Shown: in pieces, positions 1-15,894 of the stretch | How positions within the stretch are numbered: the stretch's first letter is position 1 | How the letters are laid out: each line of letters starts with the position of its first letter | NCBI GenBank assembly: GCA_946800325.1 | Contig: OX326958.1 | Location: 13,792,992-13,856,991 of the forward strand | DNA from: Luzula sylvatica | Taxonomy: Eukaryota > Streptophyta > Magnoliopsida > Poales > Juncaceae | Direction of reading: 5' to 3' | DNA length: 64,000 nt | The notes under the pieces: model-generated | Told to the model about the DNA's origin: nothing | The model's input: only the letters and a program-made list of their open reading frames with translations | The model's database searches: none | Program-made: the position numbers and the translations under genes

Positions 1-1003
1 CTTTTGGGCATGAAACCTAGGTATTTTCATTGGCTAGTTGTCTTATCAACCCTAGATATTTTTATGTTTTTATTTTTCTTTCTAATTGCCAGATTCGGAT
101 TGTAGTTTATTTTTATGAATTTATATTTCAATTTTGTTGAATGAAAAGAGCAGTAGATATATGTCTGTTGTCTTAAAAAAACTCTCCACTTTTTGTATAG
201 TAATATTCTATTTTGCGATATGTAGATTATGAATGATCTCTAAACATATATCATGATTGAAAAATGTTGGACATATCGCCCCGCCTCTCTCACGAGAGTT
301 TAGATAACGTGGATACGATTAAACAGTTTAAAAATTAACATCTTAATACGATGTTAAATCATAAATTAAAATAATCAAATTATAAATTAACATATTAAAT
401 TATGTATTTATGTGTTAATTTTTAAGTTGTTAAATCATATTCATATTATCAAAGTTTTTGGAAAAAGTATTAGGAGTGTACATCACTACTTTTATCATGA
501 TTATCATCATGATAAGTACTTATTCTTTTTTTTCTTGGATATATGTTAATCAAATGCATGATACCATCATCCTTTAAATGATCAATTACTGTTTCCTACA
601 ATTAGACTGAAGTTATCAGTATATTTTGTCATGTTACACGTATTTGATTAAAAAAATTGTAAGTATCACAAATCATATGACATTAATTCCAATAGTTTAT
701 ACTTTATTTGTTATGAAAATACATATAACAACTAAAACATGTATATATTCTCATAAGTTTTTCAATCTAATAAGTGAACCCCAATATATATGTATATTCT
801 ATATTCAACATTTTTATATCAATGATTAGTAAAATGTGATCGTCCAATACGAAAATATATTAGTGATATATAGTTTATTATCTACAATTTTTATCTTATA
901 TTTACATTTTATATATAATACATGACTAGGGATTCAATGAGAATTGCAATTCCTTGTAGTTTACGATTTATTATTATGATCATGTATTATGATGACATAC
1001 AAA
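1..1003. other. AT-rich intergenic DNA, no gene recognised
   Basis: Very AT-rich with stop codons in all frames. The longest open frame (626-829) has no recognisable motif and looks like chance. I see no element ends before the hAT-like insertion that starts at 1004. Confidence 0.6.
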
Positions 1004-1738
1004 CAGGGACGGCTCGACGATTTTGGGAACCTTCGACACAAAATACGATATTAATTAAATATTAATATTATATTAATTTAACCATAAAAATTTATCAAAT
1101 ACAAAATTATTTCAATATTACATAACTATGAATTATCATTTAAATATAATTCTTTTTGTATTCTTAGAAGCGAATACATCAATTAAATTTGAATAATCTA
1201 AATGTTCGGCAAAATCATTTTCGATAGATAAATTGCTAATCCATTTAACCTTTCTTGAGATATGATCCGCAAAATCAAATAATCTAGATGCACGCCTGCA
1301 TCGGTCACCGAATTCCGAAAATATCCGAACACCAAGCCAAAAAAGAAATTTTAATTGCAACTTGTAGAGTCGCTTGACATGACTTTCTCCTTCTCCTTTT
1401 CTCGACGGCCTAAGCCAAACAAAATAGTGATAGAGCCATAAATACCAACCACAATTGTATCACAAATAATTAAGTTTATAATGTTAATTATGCATATATG
1501 AATCATAAATCAAATATAAATTTAGAGATTTATGTCATATTTGTAGTTGACATTTATATCATATATGTCCAAATTCTTTTCTTGGGCTGGGACAAATAGT
1601 AATGATAAACATCCCCATTTTTCAGAAAAAAAATGCTAAACATAACCAACATATATACCTATAAAAAAGAATTGAGGCCCTGAATTTCGGTAGGCCTTTG
1701 ATATATGCCAAACTCATGCCTATAGCGGGCTGGACCTG
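1004..1738. mobile_element. Non-autonomous hAT-like transposon, 735 bp
   Basis: The left end reads CAGGGACGGCTC and the right end, on the other strand, CAGGTCCAGCCC, so the termini are short imperfect inverted repeats of the CAGG..GGCTC type common in plant hAT elements. The element is flanked by a perfect 8-bp direct repeat CATACAAA (996-1003 and 1739-1746), the hAT target-site length. A 74-codon minus-strand frame (1136-1360) has no transposase motif that I recognise. Probably a deletion derivative mobilised in trans. Confidence 0.72.
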
Positions 1739-1746
1739 CATACAAA

Positions 1747-2989
1747 CAATCGTACAATTCATGGTCACATAACTTAACTTATTAAATATCAACAATATAA
1801 GATAACGTATTCTAAAATGCTCAAATTATGTTGCAAAATAACACACATGTTCAGAAAAATTATTAATGTACAAAATCAATGATTTAAATTTCTCGACATA
1901 TCATAATTTAAAGTTGAAATGTTTGTGATGACACAAAAAAATTACATAAAGTTGGATACAAAATTGAAATGAGTATTTCCATTGTTTCGCATCAAAGGAA
2001 AGTTCTCGGAAGGAAGAAGTCGGAATTATCATATATACCCATCTTTTTTTAGTTTTTGATTTATTTTTGTATGACCATGAGCTCTCTAATTATGATATTA
2101 AGTCAACTATAATCCGTACATCTTAAGTTAAGGAAATGCATGATAAGCATAAGACAGCTCGAAAATTGAATGAACAAATTAATCATACGATCACTACATT
2201 AATTAATGCGAGTCAACGGTAACTAGATGCAATATGATGCCACCAGATTTCCACAAAACATCTCCAATTTTATGGTTAATTCACTATTAATATTTGAATT
2301 AACACATGTTACATTTTTATTGTGATAATAGTATTTATTTGGATTAACATATGATAATTAATATTTTGAAATTATTAATTCAATGTTCTTTGTTAATTAG
2401 GTTGTTAATTAAATGAATTAATTAAGAAATTGAGGATGCTTTTTGGGAAATCTTGGGGCAAAGTATAATCTCTCATTTAATTGTATCTCTTATATTTTGC
2501 CGACCCATCTTTACAACTCCTCCATTTTGTACAAAACAGGAAACCCTCTCAATCCTTCGTTTTTGTAAAATGGACCATCCAGTTAACTTGTAAATGGAGA
2601 TTATAGTATCAAGTCAAGGTCTCTAATTGCTGGAATTTCCTAATAATAGTTGTAGAATTAGTCTAACGAAGCATAATGTCAGATTATCGTTAGTTAAAAA
2701 CTAAATATAAATATGGATTTTATGCGATTCATGAAAAATATATATGAACCTTCTTAGGCTTGATATTCGAAATAAATATTGGTTTTGTTCAATACCTACA
2801 CAAACTAGATTCACATAAGATCTACAATCCTCTTTCTCTCTCTTGTTTGGTCTTCATGCTTTTATCTATATGACATCTGTAAATCGTTACAAGCTTTGCT
2901 TGTGTGTAATATAGAGAGAGAAAGAGAGAGAGAAGTGCTTATTTTAGGGTGAATCGAAATTGTTAGCAAAAGATAGGAAAGAAGTTATA
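1747..2989. other. Intergenic spacer and 5' region of the small gene at 2990
   Basis: AT-rich, no coding signal. Shortly before the next gene there is a GA-rich run (about 2912-2935, repeated gagagaaagagaga), the kind of purine stretch often seen in plant 5' leaders. No TATA box can be assigned with confidence. Confidence 0.5.
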
Positions 2990-3549
2990 ATGGAGATGGT
3001 TTTGAACATGAACACGAACATGAAGAGGAAGGAATTTGTGATGGTGCATGAAGTCTCTCTCTTATCCCAACCTAAGAAGATCAAATTAGAGGTTTTTTTC
3101 TCTTTCATATTTTCTTAATTTCTTGATATCAACATAAAATCTTATAATTTTGATTACTTTTTTTTTTCTTGGAATTTTTAATAGCATGCGACTTTCCCGC
3201 ATTTCATGGAAGAAGAGGAAGATTCACCGATTGCATTTCTACACGGCACAAACGAGGAGATGGTAAACAATACTAGTCACCATGCGCAAAATCAAGATAT
3301 GGACTTGATCATCGAAAAAGAAGAAGAAGAAGAAGAGTTGAAAGACGGTTTAATGGAGATCGATAACGAAACAGAGCGATTAAATCAGAATAGACGACCG
3401 GTTTATTTATGGACAGGTAATAAAATTAGTATAATTCGTAATTGTTTTGTTTACCATCTATTAATTCTTATTACTTCTTAAATGTAATTTTCTCAATTTT
3501 AGTACAGTTTTATAAATTATTTTTGTTCGATTTTTCAGGCTTTTTCTGA
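2990..3549 (+). CDS. Small acidic plant protein of unknown function (114 aa, 3 exons)
   Basis: Exons 2990-3091, 3185-3416 and 3539-3549. The introns have GT/AG ends and phases 0 and 1. Translation starts MEMVLNMNTNMKRKEF, carries a basic SQPKKIKLE stretch, then FPHFMEEEED and a strongly acidic middle (runs of E around residues 65-75), and ends NRRPVYLWTGFF. The layout (short basic 'KR...KKI+LE' segment followed by 'PxxMEEEE') resembles small uncharacterised plant proteins that begin MKRxD and contain KIRRLD..LPPIMEEEE; this match is from memory only. No catalytic motif, signal peptide or membrane segment. The basic patch could act in nuclear import. The last exon encodes only the final three residues. 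No function can be given. Confidence 0.6.
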
Positions 3550-4036
3550 ACGTGAAGTTAGGGTTCGATCTGCGCTATTTCGCTGCAAAATTTGAAGTTA
3601 CCGATATTTTTTTTCTTTGTTGTTAAATATCATGCATGTTATTAACTATCTGAAATGAATGATCTGTTTCGATTGCAAATATAACCTCTCGAATATTTTT
3701 AAAATTTTTGTAAATTACATCTTAAATATATCATAACTTAAAAAGTGAGCAATTAATCGCGAAATAAGTATATTATAATAATTAACAATTCCTTCAAATT
3801 TAATTCTGAATTATTAATAATAAATATATTCATAAAAATAATAAATATACTCATAAATATTTATTTATACCCCACAATATACATATAGATCAAAACATAA
3901 TTTCACCAAAATTGTACCCGAAGCGTGTTAATATGACCGACCTATAATATTATGTGGTTAATCAAATAAATTTCTCGTCAAATTTCCCCCCCAATGTTGA
4001 AATAATTGCAGAATTAAAAAAAAAAAAAAAATTCGA
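3550..4036. other. Spacer between convergent genes
   Basis: AT-rich 3' flank shared by the small plus-strand gene and minus-strand PECT1. It contains an A-run (4017-4030) but no gene. Confidence 0.5.
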
Positions 4037-7708
<3,672 letters not shown>

Positions 7709-10560
7709 ATGACACGCCTGGCGGCGCCTCCTCCGCCACCATCTCCGCCTCCATCACCGCCGCCTTCTCCGCCTCTTCAGCTCTCTCTTTCATCTAACTC
7801 TAAGCACAGTGCTAGTAAACGGCCTTTCGTCGAGTGGGTGCCGCTTGCCGGTCACCCAGTCTTCGACTCATCTCTTAGAAACTCTTACCCCAACACTTTC
7901 TCTGATTTGAGCTCAATCAATGGTGGTGGACTGACAGCGTGGGACCCGGCCTCGTCTAGACTGTACTTCTGGGATACTTCAGTAAACAGCGTGCACAGAC
8001 TGTCCGTACGGGTCCAGGATACTGACGGTGATTCTGAGCCTCTGGATCAGGTGTCCCTCGAGGCGGCCGTGCCGGCGGAGGTTAGTAATTTCCTTTCGTT
8101 TGATTTTACCTTTCATCGTAATATTTTGAATTCGCAAATGTTCAAATTCAAAATTGCGATAATTTGGGCCTAATCGAGTTTATATTTTTGTGTATCTTGG
8201 CATTTTGAAAATTTGTAGACTTTGGTACCAAGCATTCAAATCACACATGAAGTCTGCCAAATCTCACTCAACATCGATGGATCCTCTCTTCTTCTTGTTG
8301 GATCCAACAAGCTAACCCTAATTTACATTTTCGAAAGGACCTCCACAAATAACGACACAATAACATGCAGGTCATAACTCTAAAAACCCCAAAACTATAA
8401 AAAAATATCATGCACATTTGTTTACTTAAATAGTTTTTTCACTTAATCAGGGCCGTACCAGTCGCGACTAGAATTTTATCTGGTACAGAAAAAGGCTTGA
8501 GAGTGGTACAAGCCACCTGGCACCCTTTCAGCGGGCCCCACTTCGGCCTTTTGACTTCAGACTTAGTTTTCAGATTATTCGATCTATCATCCGATTTAGA
8601 AAAATCAGAGCAAGAATTCTACCTCCAACCAATCCCAAAAGGACAAAAAGACCGAAATGCCCTCGCAATTACCCCTATATCATTTTCATACGGAACTCGC
8701 CATTTATGGGACGCGTTCTCAATATTCCTCTTATTCAGTGACGGTTCGATCTACATTCTCTGTCCAATCGTACCGTTTGGAAACTTGTACGGCAAGAAAA
8801 ACATAAAAGAAATATACGAAGATACTGAACATTACCGACACGAATCGAACGATGAAAATATCGTTAGAAATTCGAATTCCGCGATCGAATGGTTAGAATC
8901 GACTTTTCCTGATTTGCTCGACGAATCGAATAATACCGATAATAAGATTTCGGTCTTCAGGGCCCACCCTTTTGCTCCTCTCGATTCTTCTCTCGCTTTA
9001 CAGGTAAACGTTTTTTTTCATAAAATTGTGTTTATACCCCTGTAAAACATCAAAAATTCTAATTTTACATTTTGCAGGGGCCTCTCTGCAAAATTTCACA
9101 AAGCGAAGAAATTGAGATCTCACAAGGCCAAGCAATAGGGTTTCTTTACATCTCGTCTAATAAGGACTCGATACTCATAACTTCTTTCAGTACCGGGCAT
9201 ATAACAATAAATGCACTAGCAGACGAAATACTTCCGAGCTGGACCTCTGATGCGCGGCCCCACCTCAGATTTTCTAACAACAACACGTTGCAAGGCGTAG
9301 CCATGATTTGCGATTCGGCTTCCGAAATTACGAAAATGCCCCCGTTGTTTACCCTAGCGGTCGTGGATCTCGCTCTGAGTAATCAGACCCGGATCCGATT
9401 ATTTTCGGACCCGGTTGCACCTGAGAGATTCTATTGCGTGCATTCTGGGGGTGTCGATTCAATCGTGGTTAATTTTCTACCTTTCTCTGACGCGCACGTG
9501 GGGAGTAGTTCGAAACCGCCAGCTGTAAATCCAGTTCTCTTCCTTGACCAGATTAACGGATCCGGGTCCGATTGTCTTATCGGGTTTGTACCAATTGCAG
9601 ACCCGTATGGGGAGTCTCATTTGATTGGAATCACGAGTGGTTATAACTGTGTTGTGATCGAGATGAAACGGTTCAAGGAGGAGGAGGAACTGGTACCGAG
9701 ATTGAATTTAGGGTTTGGTACGGAGAGAGAAACCGGTACGAGCGAGAGCGGTACCAGTACGGGTGAGATTGTCATAAGTAGAGAGGTTTTGGTGGGGCCG
9801 AAGGTGACGGTTTTGCCGTCTACAGGGAGTTTGAAATCGATGGATCCAAATTCGATTGAAGGAAGATCCACTCTTCATCATTATATCAAGATTTTTCGCG
9901 AAAATTATGTCGAGTACGCTCACAAGGTAAAAGTTCTAAATAAGACCCTTTATTTTCTTAATATTTTGTAAAAAAAAATGTATTTTTTTTGTTAATGGTA
10001 GGTTCATATAGAGCTGAAACAAAGAACGGGACATTTGAAATCTGCGATTCAAGAACAGAATAAAAGAATTAATTCGGCGAAAAAATTGCTCGACAATTTC
10101 GAAGAGAAAAACGAGAGCGTAACGGAGAGGATAGATCGAGCTTACGCGGTCCATAATGATTTGGAGACTCGATTAAATAAATTAAAATATTTACCTCTCG
10201 CTAATAAAAAGCCGCTTTCGAAAGCAGAGAAGGATTTCAAATCACAACTCGGTACGTACCGATTTCGTACCGCTCTAAAATACCAAGAAACCCTAATTTA
10301 TATTTGAATTTTCAGATAGATTTACCGGCGTCGAATTGGGGGCATTGCACTCTGCAATCGAGGCGCTCAACGCGAGAATGAATCGATTCAGTACCAATCA
10401 GATTTCATCAGGCAGACCTGACGCACGGAGGAGGGGCCACTCGTCAGAGGTACAAATTTCTCTTTTGAAATCATCGCTAGAGAAGCTCTCGATTATTAAC
10501 AAAGAGAACACGCAAAAGTTGAAGTTAATCGAACGAGCGTTAACTGGTCAAGAGAAATAA
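7709..10560 (+). CDS. NUP88: Nuclear pore complex protein NUP88 / MOS7 (806 aa, 6 exons)
   Basis: Exons 7709-8080, 8219-8370, 8451-9003, 9078-9926, 10002-10251, 10316-10560. Introns are GT-AG and phases (0, 2, 0, 0, 1) join to 806 aa, against about 810 aa for Arabidopsis MOS7. The N-terminus has a proline-rich stretch (PPPPPSPPPSPP) and then FVEWVPLAGHPVF and AWDPASSRLYFWD, which match the start of the family's beta-propeller. The propeller continues through exon 4 (WHPFSGPHFGLLTSD, LLFSDGSIYILCP). Exons 5-6 are a charged alpha-helical region (residues about 570-800) predicted to be coiled coil, as in NUP88 where it joins the NUP62/NUP214 subcomplex. In Arabidopsis, MOS7 modulates nuclear retention of immune regulators. 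The start is the only ATG compatible with the conserved N-terminus; the upstream leader is CT-rich. Confidence 0.92.
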
Positions 10561-11139
10561 TTTGTTTTTGTTATCATGTAAACGAACTTATTTATCCAAA
10601 CATGTTATTTTTGTGATGAATTCACGAGTATTGGATCGTTGAATGCAAAACGGTGCTAGTATGATCACACTAATTGACACATATGAAAGAATATTAAAGT
10701 TAACCTGAATGAAAAGTTATATGATCAAGAAAATAAGAATAAGAATGTGTTTTAATTATATCATGAAATTCTTAAGATATTAGGGGATAACCAATCGAAA
10801 CTAAAGAATTGAATTTAGTTTATTATTTTGGAGGAAATGTAAGTTGAAATATTATTCGGAAACAATATAATTTGAGAAGCTACACCTCAACAAAACTCTT
10901 TGCCGGAGTCGTGTTAGATGTGATTTGGAAACAACAGTCATAAAAAGTTTCACGGGTATTGACAACGAGTTTTATCTAATTGACCTTTGACGAGTTTCAT
11001 TGGAGTTGTGAGATGCAATTCTAGAGGTTTTTACAAGTTTGAAATAAATTAAATGAATATTTTAAAATCGTGTCTTCTCGAATTCAAATATTTATGTAAA
11101 ATACATATTTTGTATTTTTTTAACTAATTAAGTGGAGAT
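10561..11139. other. NUP88 3' flank, intergenic
   Basis: AT-rich DNA, no coding frame or repeat end seen. Confidence 0.5.
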
Positions 11140-11306
11140 TTTCGGGTAACGAGTTCGGGTATATCTGTTATCCGAGGGCGGGTTCGGATTATGGTATGAT
11201 TTTTTACCCTCCAGTATTTTTGATTCGGGTTCGGGTAATACTCGAAAATTTGTGTTCGGGTATGGGAAAGGCTTACCCGAACCCGACCGCTCCGTTGACA
11301 TCCCTA
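11140..11306. mobile_element. Truncated MITE of the TAGGGATGTCAA family
   Basis: Contains gggta/acccg-rich sequence and ends gttgacatcccta, the same right end as the complete element at 33869-34531. The matching left terminus TAGGGATGTCAATGG is missing and no target duplication is found, so this is a 5'-truncated copy. Confidence 0.6.
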
Positions 11307-11635
11307 TACATCACTCCTAAAGTACGAATCGTTTCTATTATACTTTTTTGTTTCTTTTAAATGTATTGCCAATCAACCATGCAATATTCTTCATTTCACA
11401 TTTTTGTATTGTTTGTATAATTGTATTGCACATAATACACACAAACGGACAATTAGGACGAATATTTGTATCGTACTTAATATTAACAAATATGTATTAT
11501 TCAGTTTTGAGTATTACTAGAAGGTATCTCGCTCCGCTTCGAAACATTAAATGTTATTGTTACATGCAAAATTAATAATTACAAATTAAATAAATTATAA
11601 TTGTTTGTTTTTCATTTTACATAGATAGAGAGTAC
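11307..11635. other. Intergenic spacer between two MITEs
   Basis: AT-rich; the open frame at 11348-11575 has no recognised homology. Confidence 0.45.
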
Positions 11636-12160
11636 TAGAGGTGTTCAAACGGTTCGGTTTATTCGGATACCGAACCGAACCAGTCGAATTCGGTTTAATT
11701 GGTTCGGTTTTTCGGTCTATTTGGTTCGGTTCGGTTCGAAGAATGGTATTGTTTGGTTTATTTGGTTCGGTTCGGTTTTGAAATTTTGAAAACCGATTAA
11801 ACCGAACCGACCGAATAACATCCCATTTTTATATTTCTTTAATATGTTAATGTTTAAATATAATAAAAATCATATAATAATCTTATAAATTAATATAATT
11901 ATATTTTATAATATTAATTTATATCTTTTTGATAAATAAAATATCAACTTTTTTAGTAATTTATTTTTATTTTAAAATTATAATGTTTCTTATTCGGTTC
12001 AACCGAATAAACCGAATAACAGTTCGGTTTATTCGGTTCGTTTTTAATTGGTTCAAGTGTTAAACGGTTCGGTTCGGTTTGAATTTTGTTCGGTTCGGTT
12101 TAAATTGGTTTGACCTTATTCGGTTCGGTTTGAACCAAACCGACCGAACGAACGCCCCTA
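11636..12160. mobile_element. MITE with ttcggttcggttt repeats (hAT-like)
   Basis: Begins TAGAGGTGTTCAAACGG and ends CGAACGCCCCTA, imperfect inverted termini of the TAGRGGTG type. The interior is AT-rich, flanked on both sides by runs of cggttcggttta/aaccgaaccga, giving long inverted arms. AGTAC stands immediately outside both ends (11631-11635 and 12161-12165), a possible remnant of a longer target duplication. A related element sits at 31799-32245. Confidence 0.6.
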
Positions 12161-12787
12161 AGTACCTTGTTCTATTCTGGATAAAAAAAATATATATTTT
12201 TTCTTAAGTAAAAAAAATTTGAGACTATATAGTTACATTTTTATTTAATATTTTTTGTTTTTGTTTTTTTTTTTTTTTTGAAGGAGGTCGACAATGTGTC
12301 GATGCCTCGAATATATTATATCAAACAAAACCAAAAAGGTGATACATCGTACAATCAGGTGGAAGGTCTATAGTCTAATTACATAACTATTTGGACCATT
12401 CCGAATCATAACCGACTAGCCTAAAAGATTGTCCCTACTATAAAAAAAAAAACTATTTATACCCTGGAGGACTATTAGCAGAATTTATTCCAAGCTATAA
12501 TGTCTTGTAGAACTAGATTGAAGATCCGAGTTGAAGATTGAGTTTTGTCATTGAAGATGCTGTCATTTCGGGATTTCCAAATATTTCATATGACAGCAAG
12601 CCAAACTGTTTGCCAAAGCTTTGTGGTATGCGTCGAGGACCAAAATTCGAAAGGTTTCGAAATTTCTGGTGTTGGGTCATGTATTCGCGAGGATATATGA
12701 CCCCAAATTTGTTTGGAGAAAGCACAATCATAAAGTAGATGTTTGGAGGTTTCTTCTTCTGATTTGCATAGGGGGCAAACTTGGTTA

Positions 12788-15700
12788 TTAGGTCATCCCC
12801 TTTGTTGTAATTTGTCGCTCGTCAATATGCGAGATTGGATGGCTAGCCAGCCAAAAAAAACGAACTTTGAGGAGGGCTTTAGCTTTAAAGAGCATCGTGT
12901 TCCACGGACAGGTAACTCCCGGGTTGATGAAGAAAGAATAGATGTTTTTGGACTTGAAGAGTTGAATAGCGTTGCTGGGTTCATCATTTGGAAGAGAGTT
13001 GAAGGTATCGTACAATGATACCAATTTGGTCAAGTCTTTGAGAAAGAAGGAGGATATTTGTTTTTGGGAGAACGATATTTGGGTTATATTTGTAGAATTA
13101 TATAACTCTATTAGTGTCTCGTACCAGAGTGATGAATGGTCATTTTTAGCTTTATGTATCCACTTCATCAAAAGAGCTTCGTTTTGTAGTTTGAGATTCG
13201 CTATCCCCAACCCGCCATTTTCTTTAGGTAAGGTGACTTTATTCCAATTAATTAGACAATGTCCCCCAAGACATTTTTGTTCACCTTTCCATAAGAATCC
13301 TCGAGCTATTTGATTGAGCTCCTTAATTACCCATTGAGGTAATTTTAGAACCTGCATGTAGTGAACAGGTATGGCGTTGAGCACTGATTTGACCAGCGTT
13401 AGACGACCACCAGAAGATAGAAGAAGTCCTTTCCAAGAAGAGAGCTTGTTTCTCATTTTTTAGATTAAAGGAGCAAACGCGATTTTGGGTGGTTTACGGA
13501 TAGAGAGTGGTACACCGAGATAAGTGATTGGTAGGGAAGTTTTGGTGCATTTGAGAATATCCGAGAGGACGGTATGTAACTCTTCCGGTATTGCGATTGG
13601 CACGAAGGAAGTTTTTCCCCAGTTTATTTGCAGACCGGATAGTTCAAAGAAAATTCTTAGCGCATGGGAAATGATTTTGAGATTGGTCGGTCTCGCCTCG
13701 AAAAAGAGGATTGTGTCATCCGCGTATTGCATGGCTTTGGGTGCAAATTTCATTGGAGCCGAAAGAATTGGGTTTAAGACTTCCAACAAGTTTTGTAGGG
13801 AGTCAACTACTAAGTTGAATAGTAGTGGAGATAAAGGATCCCCTTGTCTGAGTCCTCTAAGATGATCAAACGGAAATCCGCGTTGACCATTGATTCGGAC
13901 TCTAGAGGTCGAGGAGGATGTTAGGACTCTAATCCAGTGTACCCATGCTTCAGGAAAGCCTCTCGCGGTTAATAGATTATATAGGAAGTCCCATGAAACA
14001 TTATCAAATGCCTTTCGAAAGTCTATTTTGAACATTATCGAAGGGATTTTTGATTTATGCAAGTGGGATAGGATTTCTCGAGTTGAGATAAACATTTCCG
14101 CAATGGATCTTTGGCGGATAAAAGCGGCTTGTTTGTTGGAAATAAGGTTTGGGAGCGCCGGTTGTAATCTATTAGATAGTATCTTAGAGATGATTTTGGA
14201 GATAGGGGTAATGATGCTAATTGGTCTGAACTCAGTCATTTCCAATGCATCCGTTTTCTTTTTTATTAGGGAGATGTCCGCGAAGTTGATCCTTTTCATG
14301 TCTCTAATCGAGATTAAGTTGTTATGAAAAGATTGACATACTAAAAGAATATCTGCTTGCAAGAAGGACCAGTAATGTTGAAAGAATTCGGAGGCAAATC
14401 CATCTGGACCCACTGATTTTCCTTTTGCATGTGACATTACCGTTAACTTTATTTCCTCCAACGAGAATGGTAGGATTAGACTAGAGAGGTCATCACGAAC
14501 GGTATGCGCATATATTTTTTGAAAGAATATCGAGTAGAGTTGGGGAGATGTATGGCTTCTTGAGCCAAGGAGTTCCGGATAGAAATTGGAGAAATGAGAG
14601 AGAATTAGAGTAGGGGATGAGATAGTCTGGCCATTGACTTTGATGGCTGAGATGTTGGATTTGAATTTTTTATATGATGCTACTCTGTGGAAGTAAGCTG
14701 TGTTGTTATCTCCTAGTTTAAGCCATCTGTTAGAGCTTCTTTGGCGCCATTTTTCCTCTGATATAGAGGTTAATTCTGAGATCTTAGTACGGAGATCTAT
14801 TCGTAATGTATTTTCGGTTTGAGATAGGGATCTGGACTCTTCAGAGATGTCCAGTGAGCGGAGAACTTCCTTCGTTGATGATAAGATTGGGTTAATGTTT
14901 TCAAATTTTTCATTAGCCCATTGACATATTTTAGTTTTGGAGATTTTCATTTTCCGTATGAAGGATTGAACCGGATCTAGATATGTACTCGGAATCCATA
15001 TTTGTTCAAGAATTGGAGTGAGTTCTTGGCAATTTAGCCAATGTTTTTCAAATTTGAATGGTCTTTTTTTGTTTGGGGATGGAGATTTGATTCTTAGGAT
15101 TAGTGGAGGATGGTCCGATGTGGTCATCGGTAAGTCTTCTAAGGAAAACTCGAGGTTTAATGTAAGGAAGTCATTAGAGATGAATGCTCGATCTAACTTA
15201 GAAAGGGTTGGAGAGGCTCGTTTGTTGGACCAAGTAAAGTGTCGGCCGGTTAGATGCACTTCAATGAGATTAAGTTGGTCAATTACCGTGTTGAATTGCA
15301 TTATGTGGCTAATATTTGGATTAGATGCCGTTGTGTCATTTGGAGATCTTAGAAGGTTAAAGTCTCCGAGAAGGATCCAAGGCAATCCATTTGAGTTTAT
15401 ATTCTGAAGATCAAGCAAGAAGGATTGTTTTAATGATTGGCTGGATGGTCCATATATGTTGGATAATAGAATTTTTGTTCCATCCTCAAGAGATAATACG
15501 GTGTTGAGTGAGAATTCCGTAGAGAAGGTGGAGATTAGAGAGATTTTGTGAGACCAAGATGTCAAGATACCTCCTTTTGTCCCGTTTGAGGGAGACAATT
15601 GAAAGGAAGCGAGATAATTGGGTAGGAGAGATTTGATTAAGAAAGTGCTCGGATTACTCAACTTAGTTTCTTGAATGCAAGCTATAGTACATTTGGAACT

Positions 15701-15852
15701 TCTTAGTGATTTGCGTACTAGATTACGCTTATCTTTGTATCCTAGACCTCTTACATTCCATGTCATTAAAGAGAAATTTATTTTATTATTCATAATAAAT
15801 AGTACTTGAGTCCACATAGTATGGAAAGATGAAAGAAAGATAAGATAAAGAA
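12788..15852 (-). pseudogene. LINE ORF2 (endonuclease plus reverse transcriptase), inactivated
   Basis: The polyprotein would nick target DNA and reverse transcribe the element. The segment 13460-15852 is open, holding the endonuclease and the whole palm domain including YADD. At 13460-13462 a TAA interrupts, and the same frame resumes at once (MRNKLSSWKG) through the thumb region to 12788. The zinc-knuckle portion continues in a shifted frame to about 12490. The single stop and the single frameshift suggest fairly recent decay. Confidence 0.8.
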
Positions 15853-15894
15853 AAAGATCTAAGCGAAAAATAAATTGTGAACAATAAGACGGTG

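Noticed and set aside
12240..12283. Target-site duplication for the first LINE
   Set aside because: The sequence outside the poly-A tract did not match anything convincing near 16,920-17,030; I could not support any pair.
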